A stretch of DNA of 64,000 nt from Paenibacillus monticola (GTDB lineage: Bacteria; Bacillota; Bacilli; Paenibacillales; Paenibacillaceae). The notes under the pieces are model-generated. The model was not told where the DNA came from, searched no databases, and was given only the letters and a program-made list of their open reading frames with translations. Within the stretch, counting starts at the first letter, position 1, and each line of letters begins with the position of its first letter. Made by a program: the position numbers and the translations under genes. Location of the stretch: positions 1-64,000 of the forward strand of contig NZ_WJXB01000004.1 in the NCBI RefSeq assembly GCF_009664975.1. Direction: 5' to 3'. This document shows, piece after piece, positions 20,867 to 28,936 of this stretch.

Positions 20867-21628
20867 GTGTCCAAGATCATTGCCATAGCAAATCAAAAAG
20901 GTGGTGTCGGCAAAACAACAACCTCAGTGAACCTGGGTGCCGGCATGGCTGCTTTAGGAAAGAAAGTGCTTCTTGTCGATATTGATCCTCAAGGAAACAC
21001 TACAAGCGGCGTTGGCATCAACAAAGCAGATGTAGCAGATTGTATTTATGATGTTCTTATTAATGAAGTAGATCCACAGGACACAATACTTGAAACCCAA
21101 AATGAAGGGTTGCATATTATCCCAGCAACGATTCAACTGGCCGGTGCAGAAATTGAATTGGTATCGATGATTTCAAGAGAACTGAAGCTGAAAAAGGCCT
21201 TGAATGCTGTTAAAGGGAATTATGATTATGTTATTATTGATTGCCCTCCATCACTTGGCATATTGACGATCAATTCGCTAACAGCAGCTGATTCCGTAAT
21301 TATTCCAATTCAATGCGAATATTACGCCCTTGAGGGGTTGAGTCAACTTCTGAACACAGTACGTCTTGTTCAAAAAAATCTCAATCCTCATCTTAAAATA
21401 GAAGGGGTATTATTGACGATGCTTGATGCCCGCACAAATTTGGGGATCCAAGTTATTGAAGAGGTTAAAAAGTATTTTCAAGAAAAGGTATATAAGACGA
21501 TTATCCCACGCAACGTGCGTCTTAGTGAGGCACCGTCTCATGGACAATCGATCATTACTTATGATCCCCGTTCAAAAGGAGCGGAAGTGTATTTAGAGTT
21601 GGCAAAGGAAGTGATTTCTTATGAGTAA
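20867..21628 (+). CDS. parA: Chromosome partitioning ATPase ParA (Soj)
   Basis: A 253-residue ParA/MinD-type ATPase. The deviant Walker A KGGVGKTTTSVNLG is at about 11-24, and the Walker B region is YVIIDCPPSLG near 120. It works with ParB-parS in origin segregation and, in Bacillus, regulates DnaA. The start is GTG at 20867 after GAGGTGA. The gene overlaps parB by 8 bases, so the pair is co-translated. Confidence 0.97.
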   Translation: MSKIIAIANQKGGVGKTTTSVNLGAGMAALGKKVLLVDIDPQGNTTSGVGINKADVADCIYDVLINEVDPQDTILETQNEGLHIIPATIQLAGAEIELVSMISRELKLKKALNAVKGNYDYVIIDCPPSLGILTINSLTAADSVIIPIQCEYYALEGLSQLLNTVRLVQKNLNPHLKIEGVLLTMLDARTNLGIQVIEEVKKYFQEKVYKTIIPRNVRLSEAPSHGQSIITYDPRSKGAEVYLELAKEVISYE

Positions 21629-22463
21629 GCGTTTAGGAAAAGGACTAGATGCATTAATTCCCTCCTTGTCTATTAATGAAGATGATAAGGTCGTAGAAAT
21701 CCCTTTAGGACAATTACGAGCGAATCCTTATCAACCGCGCAAGGATTTTAATGAAGAAGCTATTCAAGAGTTGGCTGAATCTATTCGTCAGCACGGAGTA
21801 ATTCAACCTATTATTGTTCGTAGTGTATTAAAAGGATTTGAAATTATTGCCGGTGAACGTAGATTCCGCGCTTCACAATATTGTGGTAAAGCTACTATTC
21901 CAGCTGTCGTGCGAAATCTAAGTGATCAACAGGTAATGGAGATTGCATTGATTGAGAACCTGCAAAGGGAAAATTTGAATGCAATGGAAATCGCTGTAGC
22001 TTATCAAGGCTTGATGGATCAATTCTCGCTTACTCAGGAGGAACTTTCATTGAAAGTTGGGAAATCGAGATCTCATATTGCCAATTTCCTACGTTTGCTT
22101 TCTTTGCCTGAGGAAGTTAAAGAATATGTTTCACGTGGAACAATTTCCATGGGGCATGCGCGGGCAATTGTTGCTTTGAAGGATACGGAGCTAGTATTGC
22201 AACTTGCGGAGCAATGTGTGGAGCAGCAATGGAGCGTAAGGGAATTAGAAGAAACTGTGAAAAACCTAGATCGCAAACCAGCCAATGGAGTTAAGGCCAA
22301 GGTGGTCAAACGTGATCCGTATATTGATAATGTTGAAGAAACATTGCGCGAAAGATTCAAAACAACGGTTAAGATTAAGCAAGGTAAAGAAAAAGGCAAG
22401 ATTGAATTGAACTACTATAGCGCCCAAGACTTGGAAAGATTATTGGAATTATTGGGGAACTGA
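21621..22463 (+). CDS. parB: Chromosome partitioning protein ParB (Spo0J)
   Basis: A 280-residue ParB CTPase clamp. The N-terminal CTP-binding domain has GERRFRAS (near 80) and ENLQRENLNAMEIA (near 113), followed by the parS-binding helix-turn-helix (about 140-165) and a C-terminal dimer domain. It begins MSKRLGKGLDALIP, the conserved ParA-activating N-terminal segment. It loads at parS and recruits SMC. A near-perfect parS site lies within its own coding sequence, as in Bacillus subtilis spo0J. Confidence 0.97.
   Translation: MSKRLGKGLDALIPSLSINEDDKVVEIPLGQLRANPYQPRKDFNEEAIQELAESIRQHGVIQPIIVRSVLKGFEIIAGERRFRASQYCGKATIPAVVRNLSDQQVMEIALIENLQRENLNAMEIAVAYQGLMDQFSLTQEELSLKVGKSRSHIANFLRLLSLPEEVKEYVSRGTISMGHARAIVALKDTELVLQLAEQCVEQQWSVRELEETVKNLDRKPANGVKAKVVKRDPYIDNVEETLRERFKTTVKIKQGKEKGKIELNYYSAQDLERLLELLGN
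22127..22142. promoter_or_regulatory. parS: parS-like site inside parB
   Basis: TGTTTCACGTGGAACA differs from the perfect parS by one base (A to G in the right arm). Bacillus subtilis also has a parS within spo0J, so conservation of place supports function. Confidence 0.85.
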
Positions 22464-22479
22464 TGGATATTTGCACCTA

Positions 22480-22529
22480 AAAACATATCCTGAGTTATCC
22501 CTAACCGGATAAGGAGGGGTATGTTTTTT
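22480..22529 (+). terminator. parB terminator
   Basis: The outer stem AAAACATATCC / GGGTATGTTTT encloses an inner stem (TTATCC / GGATAA), followed by a T run, 17 bases after the parB stop. It argues against any start codon of the next gene inside 22480-22530. Confidence 0.8.
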
Positions 22530-22574
22530 AAAAAGATGAGAATTTGTATGTTTCACAGGATAAGGGGTGGAGGA

Positions 22575-23741
22575 GTGGGAAAACTCATATATTTGGATCA
22601 TGCAGCAACTTCATGGCCGAAACCTCCAGAGGTGGCAACCGCAATGATGAATGCTTTACAACAGTCTGGGGCAAATGCTGGCCGAGGCAATCATTCAATG
22701 GCAATGGGTGCAGGTCGTGTATTAGTCAGAACGCGAGGCCTGTTGGCTGAATTGTTTGCTGTTCCCAATGCACAGGATATTGCCTTTACACACAATACAA
22801 CTATGGCTCTGAATATGGGGATTAGAGGTACACTACAAGCAGGGGATCATGTGATATCGACAATGACAGAACATAACTCTGTGCGTAGGCCTCTAGAATA
22901 TTTACGAAGAACTCAGGGAATAACAGTTGATTATCTGCAAGTGAATAAAGAAGGACAGTTGGATTTGCGCGAATTGCAGAATGCTTTTCGACATAATACT
23001 AAAATGGTTATCTGTAGTCACAGCTCCAATTTACTTGGCAGCATTCTTCCCATCGGTGATATTGGTGATATAGCTAAATCAAAAGGTGCCATGTTTATGG
23101 TAGATGCTGCTCAAAGTGCAGGTTCAATAGAAATAGATGTAGTATCAATGAATATCGACCTGCTTGCCTTCCCTGGGCACAAAGGGCTGCTGGGTCCACA
23201 AGGCACAGGTGGGCTATATATATCGCCTCAATTGGAGCTGGAGCCTCTGATGTATGGGGGGACGGGTAGTCAGTCTGAAAATAGTGAACAACCTTCTGTT
23301 CGTCCGGACAGGTACGAGGCGGGAACGCAAAATACAGTGGGTATTGCTGGTCTGATGGCTGGTGTTCAAAAGGTGAAGTCCATAGGGACGAACATCATAC
23401 ATGAGCGCGAATGGAAGTTGACACAATTGCTGATGGAAGGATTGCTGGAAATTCCGGGCATAAGATTGCTAGGGCCAGATCAGGGAGCGCCACGAACCGG
23501 GATCGTAGCTTTTGTGATCGCTGGACAGGAGTCAGCAGAAATTGCTCATCGTCTGGACCGTGAATATAATATTGCTGTGCGTGCCGGGATGCATTGTACG
23601 CCCTTAGCACATAAAGCAGTTGATACAATCGAGAGCGGTGCTGTTAGGGCAAGTGTGGGGTATGATTCGACAGAGCATGATATAAGCACAATGCTGGCAG
23701 CTATGGAAGAGCTATATGGCAATGCCGCAGCAGATAAATAA
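22575..23741 (+). CDS. Cysteine desulfurase family protein (class V aminotransferase)
   Basis: A PLP-dependent class V aminotransferase-fold protein, about 388 residues from the GTG at 22575 (AAGGGGTGG upstream; an ATG at 22548 is possible). Seen are YLDHAATSWPKP at the N terminus, HNTT and EHNS in the cofactor pocket, DAAQSAG with the PLP-nitrogen Asp, PGHKG with the Schiff-base Lys, and a candidate persulfide Cys in RAGMHCTPLAHK. It resembles the subgroup annotated simply as cysteine desulfurase family, not the housekeeping IscS or SufS. No Fe-S partner gene is adjacent, so the sulfur acceptor is unknown. Confidence 0.85.
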   Translation: MGKLIYLDHAATSWPKPPEVATAMMNALQQSGANAGRGNHSMAMGAGRVLVRTRGLLAELFAVPNAQDIAFTHNTTMALNMGIRGTLQAGDHVISTMTEHNSVRRPLEYLRRTQGITVDYLQVNKEGQLDLRELQNAFRHNTKMVICSHSSNLLGSILPIGDIGDIAKSKGAMFMVDAAQSAGSIEIDVVSMNIDLLAFPGHKGLLGPQGTGGLYISPQLELEPLMYGGTGSQSENSEQPSVRPDRYEAGTQNTVGIAGLMAGVQKVKSIGTNIIHEREWKLTQLLMEGLLEIPGIRLLGPDQGAPRTGIVAFVIAGQESAEIAHRLDREYNIAVRAGMHCTPLAHKAVDTIESGAVRASVGYDSTEHDISTMLAAMEELYGNAAADK

Positions 23742-23757
23742 AAAGGATGGTCCATTT

Positions 23758-24258
23758 ATGTCAGATATGAATCAATTCATCAGTGATCAATTGTTATGGT
23801 TTGTTGTTGCATTCGTTGTAATTGTGTTAGTGTTGGCAATCATCGTTATTGTACAGGGAGCCAACCTGCGTACAATGCGACGGAGATATGAAGCTATGAT
23901 GTCAGGTAGCGGTGTGGAGGATTTGGAAAGTCTGCTGATCGATCTTAAAAACCAAGGTGAAATGCTGGAGGACGGGCAACGAGAACACAAAGCAATACTT
24001 GAAGCTACAACACTTAAAATCAGCGGAATGAAATCCAACGTGGCGATGAAACGTTACAATGCCTTCGGCGAACGCGGAAATGATTTGAGCTTCTCGTTGG
24101 CAATTTTAGACGATGCTAGCAATGGTGTAGTACTCAGCAGCCTGCATAACCGAGAGAATTCTTATATTTATTCAAAACCTATGCAAAAGGGAGAGTCGCA
24201 GTATCCTTTATCTCCAGAAGAAAAGGAAGTAGTTACTCTCGCGTTGCAGCAGACTTAG
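23758..24258 (+). CDS. DUF4446 family membrane-anchored protein
   Basis: A 166-residue protein with one N-terminal membrane segment (LWFVVAFVVIVLVLAIIVIV, about 12-31), a coiled-coil-prone region (about 35-80) and a soluble C-terminal domain with NDLSFSLAILDD and GVVLSSLHNRENSYIY, as in DUF4446. Function is unknown. The ATG at 23758 follows AAAAGGATGG. It lies 16 bases after the desulfurase-like gene and its 3' end overlaps the converging yyaC gene by 26 bases. Confidence 0.85.
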   Translation: MSDMNQFISDQLLWFVVAFVVIVLVLAIIVIVQGANLRTMRRRYEAMMSGSGVEDLESLLIDLKNQGEMLEDGQREHKAILEATTLKISGMKSNVAMKRYNAFGERGNDLSFSLAILDDASNGVVLSSLHNRENSYIYSKPMQKGESQYPLSPEEKEVVTLALQQT

Positions 24259-24838
24259 AATGAAGATGCCACTGCTTTAGTGCCGAGTAAAGGCTGGAAG
24301 CAATGATATCTGATAATCTCATAACCAAACTCAACCTTGTGTTTTGTAGTACAAAATATTCCATGAAGCCGCCGACATTAACGATACCCGTCAAATGGAT
24401 ATCGCCAACAGGCGGCAGTTGTTTATTTACACCCGCGCCAGGCTTTAACGGACCCTCTACGACTTGAATACATCCGACACTGGTAGAATGACCAAGACAA
24501 GCATCTATGCCAATAATGAAAGGATTGCTGTATCTTTCATTTATATGTGATAAGGTCTCTTCAAGATTAATGGCATGTACTGGTTCTTCAAGTGTGCCGT
24601 ATATATGAAATAGAGGGCTGTGGAAACGGGCTAATGAAGTGCCAACAAGTGGGCCAAGTGAGTCTCCAGTAGAACGGTCCGTGCCAATGCAGACCACAAT
24701 AATCTGTGTGTCCGGGCGTGTGCATGAGAAGTGAAAAAGCAGCCTGTGAGTAATGGCAGAATAGATATTTGGATCTGTATGTGATATTTTTAAACAGGAC
24801 ATTTCAGGTATTGGAGAAGCCTTAGATGAAGAGTTCAT
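24233..24838 (-). CDS. yyaC: Spore protease-like protein YyaC
   Basis: A 201-residue YyaC-family protein, related by fold to the germination protease GPR and hydrogenase-maturation proteases. It shows CIGTDRSTGDSLGPLVGT (about 58-75) and GIDACLGHSTSVGCIQV (near 120). Bacillus subtilis yyaC lies next to spo0J and is sporulation-associated. The ATG at 24838 has AAGGAAG upstream. It is head-on in the right arm and overlaps the 3' end of the DUF4446 gene. Protease activity is inferred from fold. Confidence 0.88.
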   Translation of the reverse strand: MNSSSKASPIPEMSCLKISHTDPNIYSAITHRLLFHFSCTRPDTQIIVVCIGTDRSTGDSLGPLVGTSLARFHSPLFHIYGTLEEPVHAINLEETLSHINERYSNPFIIGIDACLGHSTSVGCIQVVEGPLKPGAGVNKQLPPVGDIHLTGIVNVGGFMEYFVLQNTRLSLVMRLSDIIASSLYSALKQWHLHSKSAATRE

Positions 24839-24954
24839 ACCATCTTCCTTTCTGAAACTGATTCTATTTGTTGCTATCTAGTATATGGATGAAAGAGGAA
24901 TTTTATACTACAGCGCAGAAGACTGGGCAAGAAACTATGAGGGAGGCGTGACGT

Positions 24955-25206
24955 ATGGAGGAAGAACTGCTTATTTCATTTGATTCTACCCAGCAGGCGC
25001 TTCGGGCCGAAATGCTGCTTGAATATGCAGAAATAGAAATTGATATCTTTCCAACACCTAAGGAAATTACCGCTGGGTGTGCGATGTCGATCCAATTTTT
25101 TCGTGATGCACTGAGTGATGTGCGGAAGATTGTGGCTGAGCAAAATATTGAAATCAGAGGGATTTACGGTAAAGACGATAACAAGGGTTATGAATTGATC
25201 GAGTGA
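24955..25206 (+). CDS. DUF3343 family protein
   Basis: An 83-residue protein beginning MEEELLISFDSTQQALRAEMLL and containing a PTPKEITAGCAMSIQF segment, typical of DUF3343 (putative Se/S carrier-like proteins). The single Cys in AGCAMS is the family's conserved one. GAGGGAGGCGTG precedes the ATG. It is followed within 13 bases by mscS, suggesting one transcript with mscS and DUF951. Function is unproven. Confidence 0.85.
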   Translation: MEEELLISFDSTQQALRAEMLLEYAEIEIDIFPTPKEITAGCAMSIQFFRDALSDVRKIVAEQNIEIRGIYGKDDNKGYELIE

Positions 25207-25219
25207 TAAGGAGGATCCT

Positions 25220-26248
25220 ATGAATAAATGGATATTAGATGCTTCCCTCACTGATGATCCCGTTGGACAGGCGCTCAAATTCAAGGATCAATTATGGAAC
25301 TGGGTGTCAGATGCGGACATGTGGATGAGTGTATTGTTCACAGGGTTGCGAATTATTATAATTTTTATCTTGTCCCGGATTATAATTAAAGTTGTATATA
25401 ATGTAATCGATCGGTCTATGGCTCGCAAAACCGGAGGCAGATTGTTAGCGAATACGCGCCGCTTTACTACTGTGGGAGAACTGCTCAAAAATGTTGTAAC
25501 TGTCATCAGTAATTTTGTGATGATTATGTTGATTCTCTCCGAATTTCATTTTGATCTAGCACCGCTGTTGGCAGGGGCTGGTGTACTAGGCTTGGCTGTA
25601 GGTTTCGGGGCACAAAGTCTGGTGAAGGATATTATTACGGGTTTTTTCATCATTTTAGAGGATCAATTCGCGGTTGGTGATGTGATTCAGACCGGGATCT
25701 ATAAAGGAACTGTTGAGGTAATTGGGTTGAGAACAACAAGATTACTTAGCAATACTGGTGAAGTGCATATCATCCCCAATGGTTCAATCATCAATGTAAC
25801 GAACTATTCCCTTTCTAATGCGCTAGCCGTAGTGGATGTGCCTGTGAAGATTGAACGGGGATTGGAAGAGACATTAGGTTTGATTGGGGAAGCTTTGCAG
25901 GGAATAGAGGATCGTAATCCAAGTGTTCTTGCTTACCCTGATATTCTAGGAATCCAGTCTATGAGTACATCCGAATTTGTCATTCGAGTAGCAGCAAGCT
26001 GCATGCCAAATGCCAGAGATGCAGCGGAGCGGCAAATCCAGAGTGATATTAAAGAGGCCCTAGAGAAGCAAAGCAGCATGGAGGCTGCAGAGGCCGAACA
26101 ACAGGCTCGTGAACGAGAGGAAGAGGAGTCCAGGGTTGCTCAAGAGGCAGATGCAATGAATGTAGCGCGGGAGGTTAGCGGATCTACAGGAGCAGCACCT
26201 AGACAGCAGGTGGCAGCCACACACGAGGGCGAAGAGGGGGAAGAATAG
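25220..26248 (+). CDS. mscS: Small-conductance mechanosensitive channel family protein
   Basis: A 342-residue MscS-type channel. It has about three membrane segments between residues 30 and 140, the pore-lining TM3 with LLAGAGVLGLAVGFGAQSLV (about 118-137), then the beta domain (GDVIQTG, IIPNGSIINVTNYS). The C terminus (about 280-342) is unusually Glu/Ala/Gln-rich and charged, probably disordered. Such channels open on hypo-osmotic shock. It lies between DUF3343 and DUF951 genes; its stop codon overlaps the DUF951 GTG by one base. Confidence 0.92.
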   Translation: MNKWILDASLTDDPVGQALKFKDQLWNWVSDADMWMSVLFTGLRIIIIFILSRIIIKVVYNVIDRSMARKTGGRLLANTRRFTTVGELLKNVVTVISNFVMIMLILSEFHFDLAPLLAGAGVLGLAVGFGAQSLVKDIITGFFIILEDQFAVGDVIQTGIYKGTVEVIGLRTTRLLSNTGEVHIIPNGSIINVTNYSLSNALAVVDVPVKIERGLEETLGLIGEALQGIEDRNPSVLAYPDILGIQSMSTSEFVIRVAASCMPNARDAAERQIQSDIKEALEKQSSMEAAEAEQQAREREEEESRVAQEADAMNVAREVSGSTGAAPRQQVAATHEGEEGEE

Positions 26249-26460
26249 TGGAACGCAAAGTATTTCAGCTTGGAGATGTCGTGCAGATGAAAAAGCCGCA
26301 TCCCTGCGGCACCAATGAGATGGAGATCATTCGTATGGGCATGGATATCCGGATTAAATGTACGGGCTGTCAGCACAGTGTCTTGGTTCCTCGTGCGAAG
26401 TTTGAGAAGAATTTAAAGAAGGTTCTGCGATCGACCGCGGGCAGTGCGGACAGTAATTAA
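26248..26460 (+). CDS. DUF951 family protein (YyzM type)
   Basis: A 70-residue protein with two cysteine pairs, HPCG and CTGC, suggesting a small metal or zinc ribbon, and the family stretch VVQMKKPHPCGTNEMEIIRMG. DUF951 proteins are widespread in Firmicutes next to ychF/rpsF. The start is GTG, overlapping the mscS stop (TAGTG), so translation is coupled. Function is unknown; RNA or ribosome binding is only a guess from its context near rpsF. Confidence 0.88.
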   Translation: MERKVFQLGDVVQMKKPHPCGTNEMEIIRMGMDIRIKCTGCQHSVLVPRAKFEKNLKKVLRSTAGSADSN

Positions 26461-26503
26461 GCTTGCAAAAGGCAGTGCTGCGTGATATGATAATTCTTGC
26501 TGC

Positions 26504-26594
26504 GGAGAGGTACCCAAGAGGCCCAAGGGGGCTGACTCGAAATCAGTTAGGCGTGTCACAGCGTGCGTGGGTTCGAATCCCACCCTCTCCGCCA
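26504..26594 (+). tRNA. tRNA-Ser (CGA)
   Basis: A 91-nt class II tRNA with acceptor stem GGAGAGG / CCTCTCC, a long variable arm, T-arm GTTCGAATC and an encoded CCA. The anticodon stem GCTGA / TCAGT encloses loop CTCGAAA, giving anticodon CGA, which reads the serine codon UCG. Confidence 0.97.
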
Positions 26595-26618
26595 CTCATT
26601 TTACATATGCGATTTTAA

Positions 26619-26647
26619 ATCCTTCGTTCTATAACGGAGGTTTTTTT
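26619..26647 (+). terminator. tRNA-Ser terminator
   Basis: The stem CCTTCGTT / AACGGAGG (one wobble pair) is followed by seven T, 26 bases past the CCA end. Confidence 0.8.
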
Positions 26648-26675
26648 GTCTCTAAATTTGGATATAAAAAAGGCA

Positions 26676-26707
26676 TACAAAAGGAAGGACCTTTGCAGGT
26701 CCTTCCT
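26676..26707 (-). terminator. Leftward terminator hairpin
   Basis: An 11-bp stem, AGGAAGGACCT / AGGTCCTTCCT (26682-26692 and 26697-26707), is followed on the minus strand by TTTTG. It probably ends transcription from the yjzC side. Confidence 0.65.
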
Positions 26708-26957
26708 CAGGAGGCAGCACATCAATGATGTTGGAATCTCTCTGTCTAAAGCCGCTAAAGTGATAAAAGGCTTTGCTGCGGTCACTGCCTTTTTAAGGGC
26801 GGCAACCAGCTACTCTTCCTTGCTTACCATAGTTGCTGAATCAGAATCCCTGTGATTTTGTTCGTCTACGACGTCCAACGGAACCACACCTCTCTTTTGT
26901 ACTGCCTGAGAATAGTATGGGTAATGTCCTTTTTTTCTATACACATGATTCTAAAAA
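26708..26957 (-). other. yjzC downstream region with an interrupted small frame
   Basis: On the minus strand a TTG at 26878 has AGAGAGGTG upstream and opens a 22-codon frame ending in TAG at 26812-26810. The same frame then continues about 30 codons with coding-like composition (LVAALKKAVTAAKPFITLAA). This could be a small gene broken by a nonsense codon, or chance. No family is recognised. Confidence 0.25.
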
Positions 26958-27155
26958 TTAATGTACGCGCGCTTTCTCGACCTTTTTCCACTTGCGGTCC
27001 TTATTCGTGGTTTCAGGGAAGGTGTCTCCCTTCTCCATTTCAATTCGTTTGGGGTTCTGGATTTCCGTATGAAAGCTGCGTGCCTCGCCTACTTCTGTGT
27101 AGATGCCCGGATTTGGGGCCTTGTCACCTTTTTCATATTCGGTTTTCTCGCCCAT
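26958..27155 (-). CDS. YjzC-like protein
   Basis: A 65-residue protein with the YjzC family pattern: KGDKAPNPGIYTEVGE near the N terminus, NPKRIEMEKGDTFPETTN in the middle and a basic end. The function of YjzC is unknown. The start ATG is preceded by AAGGAGGAAT, a near-ideal ribosome site. It is head-on to replication in the right arm. Longer rightward frames over the same DNA are antisense shadows. Confidence 0.8.
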   Translation of the reverse strand: MGEKTEYEKGDKAPNPGIYTEVGEARSFHTEIQNPKRIEMEKGDTFPETTNKDRKWKKVEKARVH

Positions 27156-27225
27156 GTGCTATTCCTCCTTCCCTAAGGGAAATGAAATCAGTTATATTGT
27201 GCGCAGATCAACTATTTTATATAAC

Positions 27226-27254
27226 TTGCTTTATGCATATCGTTTTGGTATATT
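27226..27254 (+). promoter_or_regulatory. Promoter of rpsF-ssb-rpsR
   Basis: A -35 TTGCTT (27226-27231) and a -10 TATATT (27249-27254) are spaced by 17 bases, about 80 bases before rpsF. The leader between contains GC-rich pairing segments (for instance GCTCC / GGGGC at about 27290-27310). S6/S18 autoregulatory leaders are known in this operon elsewhere, but I did not confirm the motif. Confidence 0.65.
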
Positions 27255-27335
27255 AAAGTGGTGCGAGTTTATGTATGTGCTCGTTCCTTGCTCCTGACGT
27301 GATTAGGGGCCTCAGACCATAAGGAGGTGAAAATT

Positions 27336-27620
27336 ATGCGCAAATATGAAGTGATGTACATTATTCGTCCTGATATTGAACCAGAAGCCGTTCAAGCAGC
27401 AGTCGAAAAATTCCAAGGCATCATCTCCAATGGCGGGGAAATTACAAAGCACGATGTGCAAGGTAAACGCCGTCTTGCGTATGAGATCAAGAAATTCCGC
27501 GATGGCGTCTATGTTTTGGTTAACTTTACTGCAGAACCTGCAGTAGTTACTGAATTAGAACGTCTCATGAAGATTTCCGACGAAGTTATTCGTTATCTCA
27601 TTACGAACGACGTTGCTTAA
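27336..27620 (+). CDS. rpsF: 30S ribosomal protein S6
   Basis: A 94-residue small-subunit protein starting MRKYEVMYIIRPDIEPEAVQ. S6 pairs with S18 on the 30S platform, and rpsR lies two genes downstream. The ATG at 27336 follows AAGGAGGTGA; an upstream in-frame ATG at 27327 overlaps the ribosome site. First gene of the conserved rpsF-ssb-rpsR operon. Confidence 0.97.
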   Translation: MRKYEVMYIIRPDIEPEAVQAAVEKFQGIISNGGEITKHDVQGKRRLAYEIKKFRDGVYVLVNFTAEPAVVTELERLMKISDEVIRYLITNDVA

Positions 27621-27668
27621 GAACTTGTCCAAGCTTTGTAATGAATCGCTCTAAAGGAGGGGATTGAA

Positions 27669-28169
27669 TTGTTGAACCGTATCATATTGATCGGTCGGTT
27701 AACCCGTGACCCGGAACTTCGTTATACTCCCGCTGGTGTTGCCGTAACACAGTTTACGCTTGCCGTAGACCGTAACTTTACGGGCCAGAACGGTGAACGC
27801 GAGGCGGACTTCATCCCGGTTGTTACCTGGAGACAGCTGGCGGAAACCTGTGCCAATTACTTGCGCAAAGGTCGTCTGACAGCAGTGGAAGGACGTATCC
27901 AAATACGGAATTACGAGAATAACGAAGGTAAACGTGTATACGTAACCGAAGTCATTGCCGATAATGTCCGTTTTCTGGAATCTTCGCAGAATCGTGAAGG
28001 TGGAAATACATCTGGTGGTGCAAGTGTTCCTGAAGAGCCAGCCTTTGGTGGCGGCGGTAACAGTGGACGCGGAAATAGCAATAATGTTTCGCGTAACAAC
28101 AATAATCAAGATCCTTTTTCGGGCGATGGAAAACCGATCGATATATCGGATGATGATTTGCCATTTTAA
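27669..28169 (+). CDS. ssb: Single-stranded DNA-binding protein Ssb
   Basis: A 166-residue SSB: an N-terminal OB fold (MLNRIILIGRLTRDPELRYTPAG), a Gly/Asn-rich flexible linker (about 110-155) and the acidic tip DISDDDLPF that binds replication partners. The start is TTG at 27669, preceded by AAAGGAGGGG; a second TTG follows directly. A TTG start on so central a gene is unusual. It lies between rpsF and rpsR, as in Bacillus subtilis ssbA. Confidence 0.96.
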   Translation: MLNRIILIGRLTRDPELRYTPAGVAVTQFTLAVDRNFTGQNGEREADFIPVVTWRQLAETCANYLRKGRLTAVEGRIQIRNYENNEGKRVYVTEVIADNVRFLESSQNREGGNTSGGASVPEEPAFGGGGNSGRGNSNNVSRNNNNQDPFSGDGKPIDISDDDLPF

Positions 28170-28189
28170 TAAGGAAGGACTGAACTGAC

Positions 28190-28462
28190 ATGGCTTTTAA
28201 ACCAAGAGAAGGCGCCGATAACGACAAAAGACCGGCTCGTCGTGGCGGACGCAACAAGCGTAAGAAAGTATGTTTCTTCACTGTGAACAAGATTACTCAC
28301 ATTGATTATAAAGATACAGAGCTTCTTAAGAAATTTGTCAGCGAACGCGGAAAGATTTTGCCGCGTCGTGTAACAGGCACAAGTGCAAAATACCAACGTG
28401 CTCTTACCATTGCTATCAAGCGCTCGCGTCAAATCGCGTTGCTGCCTTACACAACGGAATAG
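28190..28462 (+). CDS. rpsR: 30S ribosomal protein S18
   Basis: A 90-residue basic protein with the S18 core ([32 protein letters not shown] region at about 28-55) and [12 protein letters not shown] near 65. It forms a heterodimer with S6 on the 30S platform. AAGGAAGG precedes the ATG. Last gene of the rpsF operon; a terminator follows 15 bases on. Confidence 0.96.
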   Translation: MAFKPREGADNDKRPARRGGRNKRKKVCFFTVNKITHIDYKDTELLKKFVSERGKILPRRVTGTSAKYQRALTIAIKRSRQIALLPYTTE

Positions 28463-28477
28463 GACGTTTACTACAAG

Positions 28478-28505
28478 GGCAGCCGAGAAATTGGTTGCCT
28501 TTTTT
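28478..28505 (+). terminator. rpsR terminator
   Basis: The stem GGCAGCC / GGTTGCC (one wobble) is followed by six T, 15 bases after the rpsR stop. Confidence 0.8.
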
Positions 28506-28509
28506 GTGT

Positions 28510-28822
28510 TCATTGCTAAGATAAGCCTCGGGCATCAATTGACGTTCACTCTGGAATGTAGTAAGTTACAGATATCCTATACTAAAGGGGAAATTTTGAT
28601 GTTGGTGAGTGTCCTTAACTAGTAATTTCATATTGCCTAATCAAGAAACTGCAGCTGGCTCGATTCGCATAAGAATACGTGCTCTATTAGAGTTCGTTGA
28701 ACTGCGAGATCTGTAGTACTTGAAGGGTGAATGATTTAGTTAAGAACACACGAAGCGTCAAATGGCCTCTTTACGGCTATTGTTCTCTTTGTAACCCGTG
28801 CTCTTGCAGCACGGGTTTTTCT
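28510..28822 (+). other. Gene-less segment, candidate untranslated RNA
   Basis: No reading frame of note is present, yet the stretch ends in a perfect terminator (28793-28820: AACCCGTGCT / AGCACGGGTT, then T run). Just before it, AGAACA (28743-28748) can pair with TGTTCT (28780-28785), enclosing ATGGCC / GGCTAT. A terminator with no gene before it suggests a short noncoding transcript, with -35 TTGACG near 28539 as one possible promoter element. Confidence 0.4.
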
Positions 28823-28896
28823 GTTTTCAATAACCTTTCTAAATTAGTGCTTAGAGGGAGTTGAGAGCAACAAGGGGATAGTAGCGGACAAATGGA

Positions 28897-28936
28897 GGGC
28901 AAGGACTGCCGATAGTGGCAGTCCTTGCCCTTTTTT
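28897..28936 (+). terminator. Strong terminator before the MutS2-like gene
   Basis: A perfect 14-bp stem, GGGCAAGGACTGCC / GGCAGTCCTTGCCC, with a 6-base loop is followed by six T. It lies 77 bases after the previous terminator and 55 bases before the next start codon. It may be an attenuator of that gene or the end of a second short transcript. Confidence 0.85.

Noticed and set aside
22521..22574. ATG start for the cysteine desulfurase-like gene inside the parB terminator
   Set aside because: The ATG lies in the terminator's T-rich arm, so it would not be available; the GTG at 22575 has a ribosome site.
26646..26855. 69-codon rightward frame after tRNA-Ser
   Set aside because: It contains the leftward terminator hairpin and starts within the tRNA terminator T run.
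26852..27256. 134-codon rightward frame
   Set aside because: Antisense to the yjzC-like gene, which has a near-ideal ribosome site and family match.
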